Source of the DNA: Streptomyces sp. NBC_00659
Lineage (GTDB): Bacteria; Actinomycetota; Actinomycetes; Streptomycetales; Streptomycetaceae
Assembly (NCBI RefSeq): GCF_036226925.1
Contig: NZ_CP109031.1
Span: 2,232,001 to 2,296,000, forward strand
DNA length: 64,000 bases
Reading direction: 5' to 3'
Shown here one piece after another: positions 18,704 to 28,008 of this stretch (the first letter of the stretch is position 1; every line of letters starts with the position of its first letter). Under the pieces are notes generated by a model. It ran no database searches, was not told the origin of the DNA, and saw nothing but the letters and a program-made list of their open reading frames with translations. The position numbers and the translations under genes were made by a program.

Positions 18704-19717
18704 GTGGCAAGAGGTAGCACGCGCCCCACCAGCCGGGACGTCGCCGAGGCCGCCGGGGTCTCCCAGGCAGCCGTCTCCCTCGTCCTCGGCGACAAGTGGC
18801 GCGGCCGCGTCTCCGCCGCGACCGCCGACCGCGTCCGCGACGCGGCCCAGGAACTCGGCTACCGCCCCAACCTGGCCGCCCGCAACCTCCGCCTCGGCCG
18901 CACCCGCACCGTCCTGCTGGTCGTCCCCGCCCTCACCACCGAATTCTTCGCGGGCGTATACACCGGCGCCGCCCGCGTAGCCGCCCAGCACGGCTTCGGA
19001 GTCGTCCTCTACCCCTCCCCCGAAGGCATCGGCCCCGCCCGCGACCCCTTCGGCTCCGCCCAGGCCGCCCTCGACGGCGTCATCGCCTCCTCCATGGCGG
19101 CCGACGCCCTCACCGCGATCCGCGGCGACCAGCTTCCCCTCGTCATGCTCGACAGCGACCCCGCCGGCAGCCAGGGCGCCGCCACCGTCAACCTCGACAT
19201 CGCCGACGGCGTACGCCAGGTCACCGACCACCTCCTCGCACTCGGCCACCGCCGCTTCCTGCACCTCGCGGCCGACATCCCCTCCTGGACCTTCGAGGTC
19301 CGCGCCCGCGAACTGGCCTCCTGCCTCGTCGAAGTCCCCGGAACCAGCCTGCGGGTCGCCCACGCCCCCATCTCCTTCGAAGACGCCCTGGCCGCCGCGC
19401 AGACCGCACTCTCCACCCCGGGCCCCCGCCCCACCGCGATCGTCTGCGACGACGACAAACTCGCCGCGGGCGCCTACAAAGCCGCCCGCCGCCTCGGCCT
19501 GCGCATCCCCGACGACATCTCCGTCACCGGACTCGACGACCTCGCCCTGGCCCGCGCCCTCGACCCCGAACTCACCACGGTCCGCCTGGACGCCGAACGA
19601 TTCGGCGAACAGGGCATGAAAGCCCTCCTGGCCGTCCTCGACGGCCGCACGCCCCCACAGGAGGACATCCCCGTCGAACTCGTCGTACGGGGCTCCACGG
19701 CCCCTCCTGGCACCTAG
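18704..19717 (+). CDS. LacI-family transcriptional regulator
   Basis: A 337-residue regulator. The N-terminal LacI helix-turn-helix is intact (TSRDVAEAAGVSQAAVSLVL, with hinge helix YRPNLAARNLRLGRT), followed by a periplasmic-binding-like sugar/effector domain (VLLVVPALTTEFFAGVYTGA, SVTGLDDLALARALDPELTT). It probably represses the divergent MFS gene and itself. GTG 18704 was preferred, with AAGGAG ten bases upstream, because the usual LacI HTH begins within ten residues of it; an open frame continues upstream to 18629. The effector is unknown. Confidence 0.88.
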   Translation: MARGSTRPTSRDVAEAAGVSQAAVSLVLGDKWRGRVSAATADRVRDAAQELGYRPNLAARNLRLGRTRTVLLVVPALTTEFFAGVYTGAARVAAQHGFGVVLYPSPEGIGPARDPFGSAQAALDGVIASSMAADALTAIRGDQLPLVMLDSDPAGSQGAATVNLDIADGVRQVTDHLLALGHRRFLHLAADIPSWTFEVRARELASCLVEVPGTSLRVAHAPISFEDALAAAQTALSTPGPRPTAIVCDDDKLAAGAYKAARRLGLRIPDDISVTGLDDLALARALDPELTTVRLDAERFGEQGMKALLAVLDGRTPPQEDIPVELVVRGSTAPPGT

Positions 19718-19738
19718 GGCCCTCGCCTCCCACAGCAC

Positions 19739-19782
19739 ACGGAAGGGGCCGCACCGGTCTGCACCGGGGCGGCCCCTTCCGT
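19739..19782. terminator. Bidirectional terminator between lacI-type gene and prcA
   Basis: A perfect 14-bp stem (19739-19752 with 19769-19782; core GGAAGGGGCCGC / GCGGCCCCTTCC) with a 16-nt loop lies between convergent genes, 22 bases past the regulator stop. It can serve both strands; T tracts are weak. Confidence 0.75.
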
Positions 19783-19819
19783 ACGAACACCCGAACGGGC
19801 ACGAGGTCCGACCACGACC

Positions 19820-20566
19820 TCACTCGTCGTCGTCGGCGTCCTCGGCCTCCGTCGCCGTCTCCGCGCCCCCGGCCTCCAGCAACCTGTCCAGCTGGCGGCC
19901 GACGATCCGCTTGAACTTCCGCTTCTGCGGCCGCGTCCGGTCCAGCACCGCGACCTCCAGCCGCTCCGCCGGAATCTCCCGCTCGCCACCGTTCGGCTCC
20001 CGGGACAGCGACTGGACAGCCAGCTTCAGCGCCTCGGCCAGCGACATGCCGTCCCGGTGCTGCGTATCCAGATACGTACTGATCTGCTCGGCGTTACCGC
20101 CGACAGCGACCGAACCGTGCTCGTCCACGATCGAACCGTCGTGCGGCAGCCGGTAGATCTGGTCACCGTCCGGCGTCTCCCCGACCTCGGCGACCACCAG
20201 CTCCACCTCGTACGGCTTCTCCGCCGCCGACGAGAAGATCGTGCCCAGCGTCTGGGCGTACACATTGGCCAGACCACGAGCGGTCACATCGGCACGGTCG
20301 TACGTGTAGCCACGCAGATCGGCGTAACGCACACCGCCGATCCGCAGGTTCTCGTACTCGTTGTACTTACCGGCGGCCGCGAAGCCGATCCGGTCGTAGA
20401 TCTCGCTGAACTTGTGCAGCGCGCGGGACGGGTTCTCGCCGACGAACACGATGCCGTCGGCGTACTGCAGCACGACCAGGCTGCGGCCACGGGCGATGCC
20501 CTTGCGGGCGTACTCCGCCCGGTCGGCCATCGCCTGCTGGGGTGAGACATAGAACGGCGTCGACAC
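19820..20566 (-). CDS. prcA: Proteasome alpha subunit
   Basis: A 248-residue alpha-type subunit that forms the outer gating rings of the 20S core. Family features are the N-terminal gating segment [20 protein letters not shown] with the alpha-specific helix ([18 protein letters not shown]), [20 protein letters not shown], and an acidic C-terminus (EAEDADDDE). There is no N-terminal catalytic threonine, as expected. The GTG at 20566 is 57 bp after the prcB stop on the same strand; AAAGGGA lies upstream. It is the last gene of the dop-pup-prcBA cluster. Confidence 0.96.
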   Translation of the reverse strand: MSTPFYVSPQQAMADRAEYARKGIARGRSLVVLQYADGIVFVGENPSRALHKFSEIYDRIGFAAAGKYNEYENLRIGGVRYADLRGYTYDRADVTARGLANVYAQTLGTIFSSAAEKPYEVELVVAEVGETPDGDQIYRLPHDGSIVDEHGSVAVGGNAEQISTYLDTQHRDGMSLAEALKLAVQSLSREPNGGEREIPAERLEVAVLDRTRPQKRKFKRIVGRQLDRLLEAGGAETATEAEDADDDE

Positions 20567-20623
20567 CGGCTATCCGTCCCTTTCTGTCGAAGTCACTGGA
20601 TCACCTGGGAAAAGAGGCCGGAC

Positions 20624-21469
20624 TCAGAGCAGCGCGGCGCGCGGGCCGTCGGGCTGCTCCAGTCGCCGCTCCAGGATCGTGCGGGCGATCTCGGAGGACT
20701 CCTCGTCGGTGAGCCGGCGGAAGCCGCTCTCGGTGATCACGGTGACGATCGGGTAGATCCGGCGCGCGACATCGGGACCACCGGTCGCCGAGTCGTCGTC
20801 GGCCGCGTCGTAGAGGGCCTGGATGACCAGCGTCGTCGCCTGGTCCTCCGTCAGATCCCTGGCGTAGAGCTTCTTCATGGCACCGCGCGCGAAGAGCGAG
20901 CCGGAGCCCGTGGCCGCGTAGCCGTGCTCCTCGGAGCGGCCGCCGGTGACGTCGTAGGAGAAGATGCGGCCCTTGCCGCGGTCCACGTCGAAGCCCGCGA
21001 ACAGGGGGACCACGGCGAGACCCTGCATGGCCATGCCGAGGTTGGAACGGATCATCGTGGACAGGCGGTTCGCCTTGCCCTCCAGGGAGAGCTGCGCGCC
21101 CTCCACCTTCTCGAAGTGCTCCAGCTCCAGCTGGAACAGCTTCACCATCTCCACGGCCAGACCCGCCGTGCCGGCGATGCCCACCGCCGAGTACTCGTCG
21201 GCCGGGAAGACCTTCTCGATGTCGCGCTGGGCGATGACGTTCCCCATCGTGGCCCGCCGGTCACCGGCGAGGACGACTCCACCGGGGAACGTGACGGCGA
21301 CGATCGTCGTGCCGTGCGGGGCCTCGATCACACCCTGGACGGGCGGCAGTTGCCGCTTGCCCGGGAGCATCTCCGGCTGGTGCTCGGACAGGAAGTCCAT
21401 GAAGGACGACGACCCGGGCGTCAGGAAGGCAGCCGGTAGACGCCCGGTGCTACGAGTGTTGGCTTCCAC
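20624..21469 (-). CDS. prcB: Proteasome beta subunit (catalytic)
   Basis: A 281-residue precursor of the proteolytic subunit. A propeptide of about 53 residues ([27 protein letters not shown]) precedes HG|TTIVAV, and autocleavage exposes the N-terminal nucleophile Thr54. [13 protein letters not shown] provides the lysine/arginine region equivalent and [20 protein letters not shown] the conserved second half. GTG 21469 has GGAGGG seven bases upstream. Its first 49 bases overlap the end of the endonuclease VII-like gene, an unusual arrangement that couples the two translationally. Confidence 0.96.
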   Translation of the reverse strand: MEANTRSTGRLPAAFLTPGSSSFMDFLSEHQPEMLPGKRQLPPVQGVIEAPHGTTIVAVTFPGGVVLAGDRRATMGNVIAQRDIEKVFPADEYSAVGIAGTAGLAVEMVKLFQLELEHFEKVEGAQLSLEGKANRLSTMIRSNLGMAMQGLAVVPLFAGFDVDRGKGRIFSYDVTGGRSEEHGYAATGSGSLFARGAMKKLYARDLTEDQATTLVIQALYDAADDDSATGGPDVARRIYPIVTVITESGFRRLTDEESSEIARTILERRLEQPDGPRAALL

Positions 21470-22014
21470 GCGTTTCCCTCCAGGTAGGCGGCAGCCCGAC
21501 GAACAGCGTCGGGATCGTCTCCCAACTTGCCGATGGCCGAATTGCAGTTGAAGCACAGTACGCCACGGACACTACCCGTCTTGTGGCAGTGATCCACATG
21601 AATGGCAGGAGCTTTCAGGCAGATCACGCAGAGCCCCTTTTGAGAGGCGACCATCGCGTCGCGCTGAGCTTCAGTGAGGCCGTAGTTGCGTTTCAGGTGC
21701 CCAGCACGTCCCTCGGCAGCTCGACACGCCTTGCAACGCGTCGACAGCCCGTCCGAAGCCGTTGCATTGCGATGCCACTCGCTCCACGGCTTGACCTCAC
21801 CGCATTTGAGGCACAGTTTGTGTCCCTCGGGCACATCCACCTGAGGGCGAACTTTCCGCCCGAGGCTCAGCTGACGCTTTCGGTGATAGTCCGACGCACA
21901 ATCTCGACAGTGATGCTGCAGACCGTCCAGATTGGACCGCTTACGAGCGAAGGCCGCGTGCGGTTTGACTTCGCCGCACCGCACGCAACACTTCACACCC
22001 TCTTCATTCCCCAA
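21421..22014 (-). CDS. Endonuclease VII-like HNH protein with duplicated zinc knuckles
   Basis: A 197-residue protein. Its C-terminal half is a recombination endonuclease VII-type His-Me finger: [20 protein letters not shown] followed by [20 protein letters not shown], with paired cysteines for zinc. The N-terminal half holds two related treble-clef repeats ([20 protein letters not shown] and [20 protein letters not shown], each closed by a CxxC). It probably cuts branched or damaged DNA; a proteasome-related role is unproven. Base composition is visibly less GC-rich than prcB or dop. The start is TTG 22014 with GGGGGA upstream; GTG 21996 is an alternative. Its end overlaps prcB by 49 bp. Confidence 0.82.
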   Translation of the reverse strand: MGNEEGVKCCVRCGEVKPHAAFARKRSNLDGLQHHCRDCASDYHRKRQLSLGRKVRPQVDVPEGHKLCLKCGEVKPWSEWHRNATASDGLSTRCKACRAAEGRAGHLKRNYGLTEAQRDAMVASQKGLCVICLKAPAIHVDHCHKTGSVRGVLCFNCNSAIGKLGDDPDAVRRAAAYLEGNAWKPTLVAPGVYRLPS

Positions 22015-22046
22015 CCCGAAGTCCCCCGCGACCTTGGATTCGAAGG

Positions 22047-22265
22047 TTACTCGCCGCCTTTCTGAACGAATGACCTCACGAAGTCCTCGGCGTTCTCCTC
22101 CAAGACATCGTCGATCTCGTCAAGAACCGAGTCGACGTCGTCGCTCAGCTTTTCCTGGCGTTCCTTGAGGTCGTCGGTCGCTTGCGCGTCCTGTGTCTGC
22201 TCCTCGGCCTCCTCGGTGGAACGCGTCGCCTTCTGCTGTCCGCCGCCGGTGTCCTTGGTCGCCAT
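22047..22265 (-). CDS. pup: Prokaryotic ubiquitin-like protein Pup
   Basis: A 72-residue intrinsically disordered tag. ATKDTGGGQQKATRS at the N-terminus is followed by a helical central part (DLKERQEKLSDDVDSVLDEI) that binds the coiled coil of the ATPase, and ends FVQKGGE. The last codon is GAG, so the protein ends in Glu rather than Gln and can be used by PafA without prior deamidation by Dop. ATG 22265 is preferred; a GTG three codons upstream (MRVMATK) is possible, and GAGGG is close to the ATG. It lies between dop and the endonuclease VII-like gene. Confidence 0.96.
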   Translation of the reverse strand: MATKDTGGGQQKATRSTEEAEEQTQDAQATDDLKERQEKLSDDVDSVLDEIDDVLEENAEDFVRSFVQKGGE

Positions 22266-22300
22266 AACCCTCACCCCGCTCGGTTCGACGTTCTTGATCA

Positions 22301-22318
22301 GACCCTACAAGCAGGGTC
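22301..22318 (-). promoter_or_regulatory. Hairpin and possible promoter in the pup leader
   Basis: GACCCT / AGGGTC arms with a 6-nt loop lie 36-53 bases upstream of the pup ATG in the 156-bp dop-pup gap. No T run follows, so it is not a convincing terminator. Read on the minus strand the distal arm contains TAGGGT, a weak -10-like hexamer. An internal pup promoter is plausible but unproven. Confidence 0.25.
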
Positions 22319-22421
22319 CGACATCGGCCCCGCAGTTGCCACAACGCACGGGGACCATCTCGATGATTCCCGTAACGCCGGGTATTCCACCCTGTCCGGC
22401 CGGTGCCGTCCCGGGGGAAGC

Positions 22422-23933
22422 TCAGTTGCCCGACAGCACCCTGACCAGGTCCTCGGCCGTACGGCAGCGGTCCAGGAGTGCCTTGACGTGATTACGCGTT
22501 CCGCGAAGCGGCTCCAGGGTTGGGACGCGCTGGAGCGAGTCCCGGCCGGGCAGGTCGAAGATCACCGAGTCCCAGGAGGCCGCCGCAACGTCGTCCGCGT
22601 ACTGCTCCAGGCAGCGTCCGCGGAAGTAGGCGCGGGTGTCCTCCGGCGGTGTCGTGCGGGCCCGCTCGACCTCACTCTCGTCCAGCAGGCGCTTGATCTT
22701 GCCCCGGGCCGCCAGACGGTTGTAGAGGCCCTTCTCGGCCCGTACGTCGGCGTACTGGAGGTCGACCAGGTGCAGCCGGGCGTGGTCCCAGTCGAGGTCG
22801 TCGCGGCGCCGGTAGCCCTCCATGAGCTCCCGCTTGGCGACCCAGTCGAGCTCTCCGGCGAGGCTCATCGGGTCGTTCTCCAGGCGGTTCAGGGTGTCCT
22901 CCCAGCGCAGGAGGACGTCCATGGTCTGTTCGTCGGCGTCCGCCCCGAACCGCTCCTCCACGTATTTGCGCGACAGCTCGAAGTACTCCATCTGCAGTTG
23001 CACGGCGGTGAGTGTGCGGCCGCTGCGGAGCGTGACCAGGCGCTTGAGGGTCGGGTCGTGGGAGACCTGGTGGAGGGTGCGTACGGGCTGGTCGACGGCC
23101 AGGTCGACGGCGATGAAGCCGTCCTCGATCATGGAGAGGACCAGTGCCGTCGTGCCCAGCTTGAGGTAGGTCGAGATCTCGGAGAGGTTGGCGTCTCCGA
23201 TGATCACGTGCAGCCGGCGGTACTTCTCGGCGTCGGCGTGCGGTTCGTCGCGGGTGTTGATGATGGGGCGCTTGAGCGTCGTCTCCAGGCCTACCTCGAC
23301 CTCGAAGTAGTCGGCGCGCTGGCTGAGCTGAAAGCCGTGCTCGTGTCCGTCCTGGCCGATGCCGACGCGGCCCGCTCCGGTGACGACCTGGCGTGAGACG
23401 AAGAACGGCGTGAGGTGCCGCACGATGTCCGAGAAGGGGGTCTCCCGCTTCATCAGGTAGTTCTCGTGCGTGCCGTAGGAGGCGCCCTTGTTGTCGGTGT
23501 TGTTCTTGTAGAGGTGGATCGGCTGGGCGCCGGGAAGCTGGGCGGCGCGCTCCGCGGCCTCGGCCATGATGCGCTCGCCGGCCTTGTCCCACAGGACCGC
23601 GTCCCGCGGGTTGGTGACTTCGGGGGAGCTGTATTCCGGGTGTGCGTGGTCGACGTACAGCCGTGCACCGTTGGTGAGGATGACATTGGCCAGGCCGATG
23701 TCCTCGTCGGTGAGCTGGCTGGTGTCGGCGGCCTCCCGGGCGAGGTCGAAGCCTCGCGCGTCCCGCAGCGGGTTCTCCTCCTCGAAGTCCCAGCGGGCGC
23801 GGCGCGCCCGGTGCATCGCCGCCGCGTAGGCGTTGACGATCTGGGACGAGGTGAGCATGGCATTGGCGTTGGGGTGACCGGGGACGGAGATCCCGTACTC
23901 CGTCTCGATGCCCATTACTCGCCGTACGGTCAT
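22422..23933 (-). CDS. dop: Pup deamidase/depupylase Dop
   Basis: A 503-residue PafA paralogue that removes Pup from substrates and, where Pup ends in Gln, deamidates it. Features are [20 protein letters not shown], an insertion around residues 40-80 that includes the Dop-loop region ([20 protein letters not shown]), [14 protein letters not shown] with nucleophilic Asp95, [20 protein letters not shown], and [26 protein letters not shown] six bases before ATG 23933 gives a strong ribosome site. Because the Pup encoded here ends in Glu, the deamidase function should be dispensable and the gene's main task is depupylation (inference). Confidence 0.95.
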   Translation of the reverse strand: MTVRRVMGIETEYGISVPGHPNANAMLTSSQIVNAYAAAMHRARRARWDFEEENPLRDARGFDLAREAADTSQLTDEDIGLANVILTNGARLYVDHAHPEYSSPEVTNPRDAVLWDKAGERIMAEAAERAAQLPGAQPIHLYKNNTDNKGASYGTHENYLMKRETPFSDIVRHLTPFFVSRQVVTGAGRVGIGQDGHEHGFQLSQRADYFEVEVGLETTLKRPIINTRDEPHADAEKYRRLHVIIGDANLSEISTYLKLGTTALVLSMIEDGFIAVDLAVDQPVRTLHQVSHDPTLKRLVTLRSGRTLTAVQLQMEYFELSRKYVEERFGADADEQTMDVLLRWEDTLNRLENDPMSLAGELDWVAKRELMEGYRRRDDLDWDHARLHLVDLQYADVRAEKGLYNRLAARGKIKRLLDESEVERARTTPPEDTRAYFRGRCLEQYADDVAAASWDSVIFDLPGRDSLQRVPTLEPLRGTRNHVKALLDRCRTAEDLVRVLSGN

Positions 23934-24124
23934 GCGGCCCTCCTTGCCCGGCGGCGCCCTCGGTCGGGGGCGCTGCTCAAGTACCGCTGGCGCTCCGGTG
24001 CGTGTGCGGTGCCCGTCCCCGCACTGCGCGACTCGGCGGTACGAAAGAGCCTAGAACGCCTTTGCGCTGGTGGGGAGATCATTTGCGTCATTGCTGTGCT
24101 CCGGCTTTGTCCTGAAAAACAGTC

Positions 24125-24157
24125 GGCTGCGGGTACCCGTCGGGGGCACCCGCAGCC
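24125..24157 (-). terminator. Intrinsic terminator between arc and dop
   Basis: A perfect 10-bp stem (GGCTGCGGGT / ACCCGCAGCC) is extended by imperfect pairs. On the minus strand it is followed by GACTGTTTTTC (T run complementary to 24115-24119). It lies 11 bases past the arc stop, a textbook factor-independent terminator. Confidence 0.85.
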
Positions 24158-24167
24158 GCCCTGTCTT

Positions 24168-25934
24168 TTACAGGTACTGACCGGTGTTGGCCACCGTGTC
24201 GATGGAGCGTCCGGTGTCCGCGCCCTGCTTTCCGGTGATGAGCGTACGGATGTACACGATCCGTTCGCCCTTCTTTCCGGAGATCCTGGCCCAGTCGTCG
24301 GGGTTGGTGGTGTTGGGCAGGTCCTCGTTCTCCTTGAACTCGTCCACGCATGCCTGGAGGAGGTGGGAGACCCGGAGGCCCTTCTGGCTGTGCTCCAAGA
24401 AGTCCTTGATGGCCATCTTCTTGGCGCGGCCCACGATGTTCTCGATCATGGCGCCGGAATTGAAGTCCTTGAAGTAAAGGACTTCCTTGTCACCGTTGGC
24501 GTAGGTGACCTCCAGGAAGCGGTTCTCCTCGGATTCGGCGTACATCTGCTCCACGGCTGTCTGGATCATGCCGTGGACGGTGGCCGCCCTGTCGCCGCCG
24601 TGCTCTCCCACGTCCTCAGGGTGCAGCGGGAGACGCTCGGTGAGGTACTTCTGGAAGATGTCCTTCGCCGCCTCGGCGTCCGGGCGTTCGATCTTGATCT
24701 TCACGTCGAGCCGGCCTGGGCGCAGGATGGCGGGGTCGATCATGTCCTCGCGGTTCGAGGCGCCGATGACCACGACGTTCTGCAGGCCTTCCACGCCGTC
24801 GATCTCGGCGAGCAGCTGCGGGACGATGGTGTTCTCCACGTCCGAGCTGACGCCTGATCCCCGGGTGCGGAAGAGGGATTCCATCTCGTCGAAGAAGACG
24901 ATGACGGGGGTGCCCTCGCTGGCCTTCTCCCGTGCGCGCTGGAAGATGAGTCGGATCTGCCGCTCGGTCTCGCCGACGTACTTGTTCAGGAGCTCGGGGC
25001 CCTTGATGTTGAGGAAGAAGCTCTTGCCGGTGGCCTGTCCGGTCACCTCGGCGACCTTTTTGGCCAGCGAGTTGGCCACGGCCTTGGCGATGAGCGTCTT
25101 TCCGCATCCGGGAGGCCCGTACAGCAGGACGCCCTTGGGCGGCCGCAGCTCGTGCTCCTTGAAGAGGTCGGGGTAGAGGTAGGGGAGCTCGACGGCGTCG
25201 CGGATCATCTCGATCTGGCCGCCCAGACCGCCGATCTGCTCGTAGCCGATGTCCGGGACCTCTTCGAGGACGAGTTCCTCGACCTCGCTCTTCGGAACGA
25301 TCTCGTAGACATAGCCGGAACGGGGTTCGAGGAGCAGGGCGTCCCCGGGACGGATATTGACGTCCAGGAGCGGCTCGGCGAGCCGTACCACCCGTTCCTC
25401 GTCGGTGTGCCCCTGCACGAGGGCGCGCTCGCCGTCCTCCAGGATCTCCTTGAGGGTGACGATCTCGCCCACGCTCTCGTACTCCATGGCCTCGACCACG
25501 TTGAGAGCTTCGTTGAGCATCACTTCCTGGCCGCGCCTGAGCTCGTCGAGCTCGACGCTGGGGCTGACGTTCACCCGGAGCTTGCGGCCCCCGGTGAAGA
25601 TGTCGGCCGTGCCGTCCTCGTTCGCCGTGAGGAAGACACCGAAGCCGGCCGGCGGCTGTGCGAGCCGGTCGACCTCCTCCTTGAGGGCCACGATCTGGTC
25701 GCGGGCCTCACGGAGTGTGTTCGCCAGTCGTTCGTTCTGTGCGGACACGCCTGCCAGGTTGGTCTGCAACTCGACGATCCGCTCTTCGAGAATCCTCGTG
25801 TGTCGCGGAGAGTCGGCGAGCTTGCGTCGCAGGACGGCGATCTCCTGCTCAAGGTAGGCAATCTGCCCGGCGGGGTCATCGGACCCTCTTCCCGGGCGGA
25901 TGCCGCGGTTCATGTCGTCGTCGTGGGCTGCCAC
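24168..25934 (-). CDS. arc: Proteasomal ATPase ARC/Mpa
   Basis: A 588-residue AAA+ unfoldase that captures pupylated proteins and threads them into the 20S core. An N-terminal coiled coil (about residues 22-92: [20 protein letters not shown]) binds Pup. Two OB-fold interdomain segments follow (about 95-225), then a AAA module with Walker A GPPGCGKT at 273-280, Walker B FFDE at 347-350, and an SRH arginine segment (RPGRLDVKI). The C-terminal GQYL is the docking motif for the alpha ring. GTG 25934 has AGGAGGT seven bases upstream. The hairpin downstream suggests its transcript normally ends before dop. Confidence 0.96.
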   Translation of the reverse strand: MAAHDDDMNRGIRPGRGSDDPAGQIAYLEQEIAVLRRKLADSPRHTRILEERIVELQTNLAGVSAQNERLANTLREARDQIVALKEEVDRLAQPPAGFGVFLTANEDGTADIFTGGRKLRVNVSPSVELDELRRGQEVMLNEALNVVEAMEYESVGEIVTLKEILEDGERALVQGHTDEERVVRLAEPLLDVNIRPGDALLLEPRSGYVYEIVPKSEVEELVLEEVPDIGYEQIGGLGGQIEMIRDAVELPYLYPDLFKEHELRPPKGVLLYGPPGCGKTLIAKAVANSLAKKVAEVTGQATGKSFFLNIKGPELLNKYVGETERQIRLIFQRAREKASEGTPVIVFFDEMESLFRTRGSGVSSDVENTIVPQLLAEIDGVEGLQNVVVIGASNREDMIDPAILRPGRLDVKIKIERPDAEAAKDIFQKYLTERLPLHPEDVGEHGGDRAATVHGMIQTAVEQMYAESEENRFLEVTYANGDKEVLYFKDFNSGAMIENIVGRAKKMAIKDFLEHSQKGLRVSHLLQACVDEFKENEDLPNTTNPDDWARISGKKGERIVYIRTLITGKQGADTGRSIDTVANTGQYL

Positions 25935-26187
25935 GGTCCTCACCTCCTCCAAGGGGAGCTGGACGCTTCCAGACCCTACCTGGGTGGGTGTCGATTGAAA
26001 CCCCTAGATCACAAAGACTGTCGGGGTGTGTCCGATCTTCACCCTTGCGCTCTCCCTCACGCCAGGGGAATACCCACCGAACATGCTTGGGAAGCGGGCG
26101 GAGGTAGGGTCGAAGTGTTCAACACCCGTCAGAGCTGGCCCGATTCCCCAGTCTTCGGTCCGCTCGACGCAGAAAACGGCAGGAGAA

Positions 26188-26493
26188 ATGACCGTGCAGC
26201 AGGAGGCCGGAGTCGACGGCGAGGCGCTTGAGGTCTGGATCGACCAGGATCTCTGTACCGGCGACGGGATCTGTGTCCAGTACGCGCCCGAGGTCTTTGA
26301 GCTGGACATTGACGGCCTGGCCTATGTGAAGAGCGCCGAGGACGAGCTTCTGCAGGCCGTGGGGGCCACAACGCCCGTACCCCTGCCGCTTCTGCGCGAT
26401 GTGGCGGACTCGGCGAAGGAGTGCCCGGGGGACTGCATCCATGTCCGTCGCGTTTCGGACAAGGTCGAGATCTTCGGCCCTGACGCGGAGTGA
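26188..26493 (+). CDS. Ferredoxin
   Basis: A 101-residue acidic ferredoxin of the short actinobacterial Fer4_15 type, usually an electron donor to P450s or other oxidoreductases. Cluster ligands are in CTGDGIC (Cys-x5-Cys) and KECPGDCIHV, which provides the third Cys-Pro and one extra Cys, so either a 3Fe-4S or 4Fe-4S cluster is possible. The ATG at 26188 lies very close to AGGAG (26181-26185); GTG 26194 has more normal spacing and is an alternative. It is divergent from arc and closed by a terminator. Confidence 0.88.
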   Translation: MTVQQEAGVDGEALEVWIDQDLCTGDGICVQYAPEVFELDIDGLAYVKSAEDELLQAVGATTPVPLPLLRDVADSAKECPGDCIHVRRVSDKVEIFGPDAE

Positions 26494-26533
26494 CCGTTCG
26501 GGCACCCCGCGTCATCGTGTGACCGGGTTCCTC

Positions 26534-26558
26534 ACACCCTCCGCGTCGCGGAGGGTGT
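26534..26558 (+). terminator. Intrinsic terminator after the ferredoxin gene
   Basis: A perfect 11-bp stem (ACACCCTCCGC / GCGGAGGGTGT) with a 3-nt loop is followed by TGCCTTTTGTT, 40 bases past the stop. Confidence 0.85.
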
Positions 26559-26592
26559 TGCCTTTTGTTCGGGTCTTGCGCCGGGGGCGCGT

Positions 26593-27168
26593 TCAGGCAC
26601 CGCGCGCTTCGGACGGTGTCGAGCGGATGAACGCGCCGTTCTTCCACTGCCACTTGGCGTTCTGCCTCAGGTCGGGGCAGCAACTCGGTACGTCGGCCGA
26701 GGAGTAGCCGAGCAGCGTGGCGGTGACGTCTCCGTCGCCGACCGCGAAGTCCGTGACGCTGAGGCGGTCCTTGGGGTCGATCAGGGTCGCGACGACCCGG
26801 GGCCGCTGTGCTCCCTCGGCCTGGGTGAGGACGTAGACGCCGCTGGGCGGGGTGCCCGAGCCGGCGTCGCAGCGGACGACGGCCACGGTCTCCGGGCGGC
26901 CGTCGCCGTCCAGGTCTCCGGAGGCCTTCTTCTCGACGAGGACCTTGACGGGTCCGCAGACGATCGGGAAGTCGACGCCGGTCGGGTCGGGGGCTGCCGC
27001 CGGTGCCGTCGCCGCGCTGGGGCCTGCGCCGGGCTGGGCCGCCGTCGCCGGGTCGGGCTGGACGAGGGAGGACAGCGCCACGACTCCGGCGATGGCGGTG
27101 GCCGTGGCGACCCACTGGATGGGGCTGGTCTGCGTGTGTGCCAGTTCCGGGACAACGGATTGCTGCAC
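26593..27168 (-). CDS. Membrane-anchored or exported protein of unknown function
   Basis: A 191-residue protein with an N-terminal hydrophobic segment (WVATATAIAGVVALSSLVQ, about residues 18-36) that acts as signal peptide or anchor. A Pro/Ala-rich linker precedes an extracytoplasmic domain with VCGPVKVLVEKKASGDLDGD, a calcium-loop-like DLDGDGRPE (VCBS/FG-GAP style), and a CCPDL motif; four cysteines could form two disulfides. GTG 27168 with GGGAG upstream was chosen; another GTG at 27225 would add 19 residues. It is convergent with the ferredoxin gene. I do not recognise a named family. Confidence 0.65.
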   Translation of the reverse strand: MQQSVVPELAHTQTSPIQWVATATAIAGVVALSSLVQPDPATAAQPGAGPSAATAPAAAPDPTGVDFPIVCGPVKVLVEKKASGDLDGDGRPETVAVVRCDAGSGTPPSGVYVLTQAEGAQRPRVVATLIDPKDRLSVTDFAVGDGDVTATLLGYSSADVPSCCPDLRQNAKWQWKNGAFIRSTPSEARGA

Positions 27169-27360
27169 TTGGGGTTTCTCCCGCGAGGGCTGTGCCGGTG
27201 GGGTGGGTGTCCCGCATGGTGCCACACGTCACAGGCTGGCGGAACGGCGGGGTCCGGACTTGTGGGGCGTTCCGGCGCGGTCTTCGGCGGGGCCCCTGCA
27301 CGGCTCCGGCCGGGACGCCGGGAGGGGTCCGGAGGGGCGCGCTGTCCGCCGGGTCCCGGC

Positions 27361-27402
27361 GGGCCTTGGCGCTGTGCCCACGGGCCGTGGCGCTGTGCCC
27401 AG
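27361..27402. repeat. Two tandem 21-bp repeats
   Basis: The units begin GGGCCTTGGCGC and GGGCCGTGGCGC and differ at two positions. They lie in the non-coding gap upstream of the anchored protein gene. Confidence 0.7.
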
Positions 27403-27504
27403 GGGGGATGGCGGGGCGGTCGTCGGGGCTCGGGTGCGGTTCGGTCCCGGGGACGCGTGCGTGAGGGGCGTGTACGGGGCTGCCGTCGGCGGCGTCGGCC
27501 GCCG

Positions 27505-27601
27505 ACGGGCTGCAGGTCGGCGAACGGGCTGCAGGCCGACGGCGGACTCCGGGCCGGCAGCAGACTGCGGGCCTACGGCGGGTGGACTGCAGGCCGGCGG
27601 C
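27505..27601. repeat. Degenerate ~19-bp tandem repeats
   Basis: About five successive copies carry CTGCAGG(C/T)CG or variants (27505, 27524, 27543, 27562 and about 27581). The first two are nearly identical and the later ones diverge. The function is unknown. Confidence 0.55.
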
Positions 27602-27948
27602 GCTGTCTCGGACGCCCGCCGACCGGCCGGAGACAGTGCTGGAGGAACCCCGGCGTCGCTCCGCCGCGGCCCTGCGGCAGGCCCGTGCCGTGGGCGTTGC
27701 GGGAGGCACTCCGGGAGGCCTGTCGGCGCGCTCCGCGGTCCCCCACCGCCCAGGCCGCCGGGGGACCGCCGGGCTTTCGCCCGGCGCACCTCGTTGCCTC
27801 TTGGCAGACCTTGCCCGCGGACCTCACGGCCCGTCGGCTGCCTTGTGAACGGCCCGCCGGCCGGGCTCGGGGGCCGGTCGCCTCGGCTTCCCGGGTCCGT
27901 CCACCGGTTTCTGGTGGCGGGTCAGCCGGTGTGCCAACACCAAAACAC

Positions 27949-27988
27949 TGTGGCCGAGTTCCCGGAGGGTTCCGGGAACTCGGCCACA
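27949..27988 (-). terminator. Strong intrinsic terminator after trmI
   Basis: A perfect 18-bp stem (27949-27966 with 27971-27988, core TGGCCGAGTTCCCGG) has a GGGT loop and is followed on the minus strand by CAGTGTTTTGG. It is 20 bases past the stop. Confidence 0.88.
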
Positions 27989-28008
27989 GGCGTGGTGTGT
28001 TGGGTACG

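Larger units (their letters stand above)
27169..28008. other. 840-bp gap with degenerate GC-rich tandem repeats
   Basis: Open frames here are low-complexity Arg/Pro/Gly and none is convincing. Two 21-bp units at 27361-27381 and 27382-27402 (core TGGCGCTGTGCCCA) are 19/21 identical. From 27505 to about 27601 there are about five degenerate copies of a roughly 19-bp unit with the core GGGCTGCAGGCCG. A 19-bp period is not a codon multiple, which argues for non-coding DNA. The last 60 bases hold the trmI terminator. Confidence 0.5.

Noticed and set aside
27229..27789. 186-codon minus-strand frame in the 27-kb gap
   Set aside because: Low-complexity Pro/Arg/Ala, crosses tandem repeats with a 19-bp period, no ribosome site.
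27949..27988. Perfect 18-bp inverted repeat considered as a mobile-element end
   Set aside because: Placed 20 bases after trmI with a T-rich tail on the minus strand; fits an intrinsic terminator.
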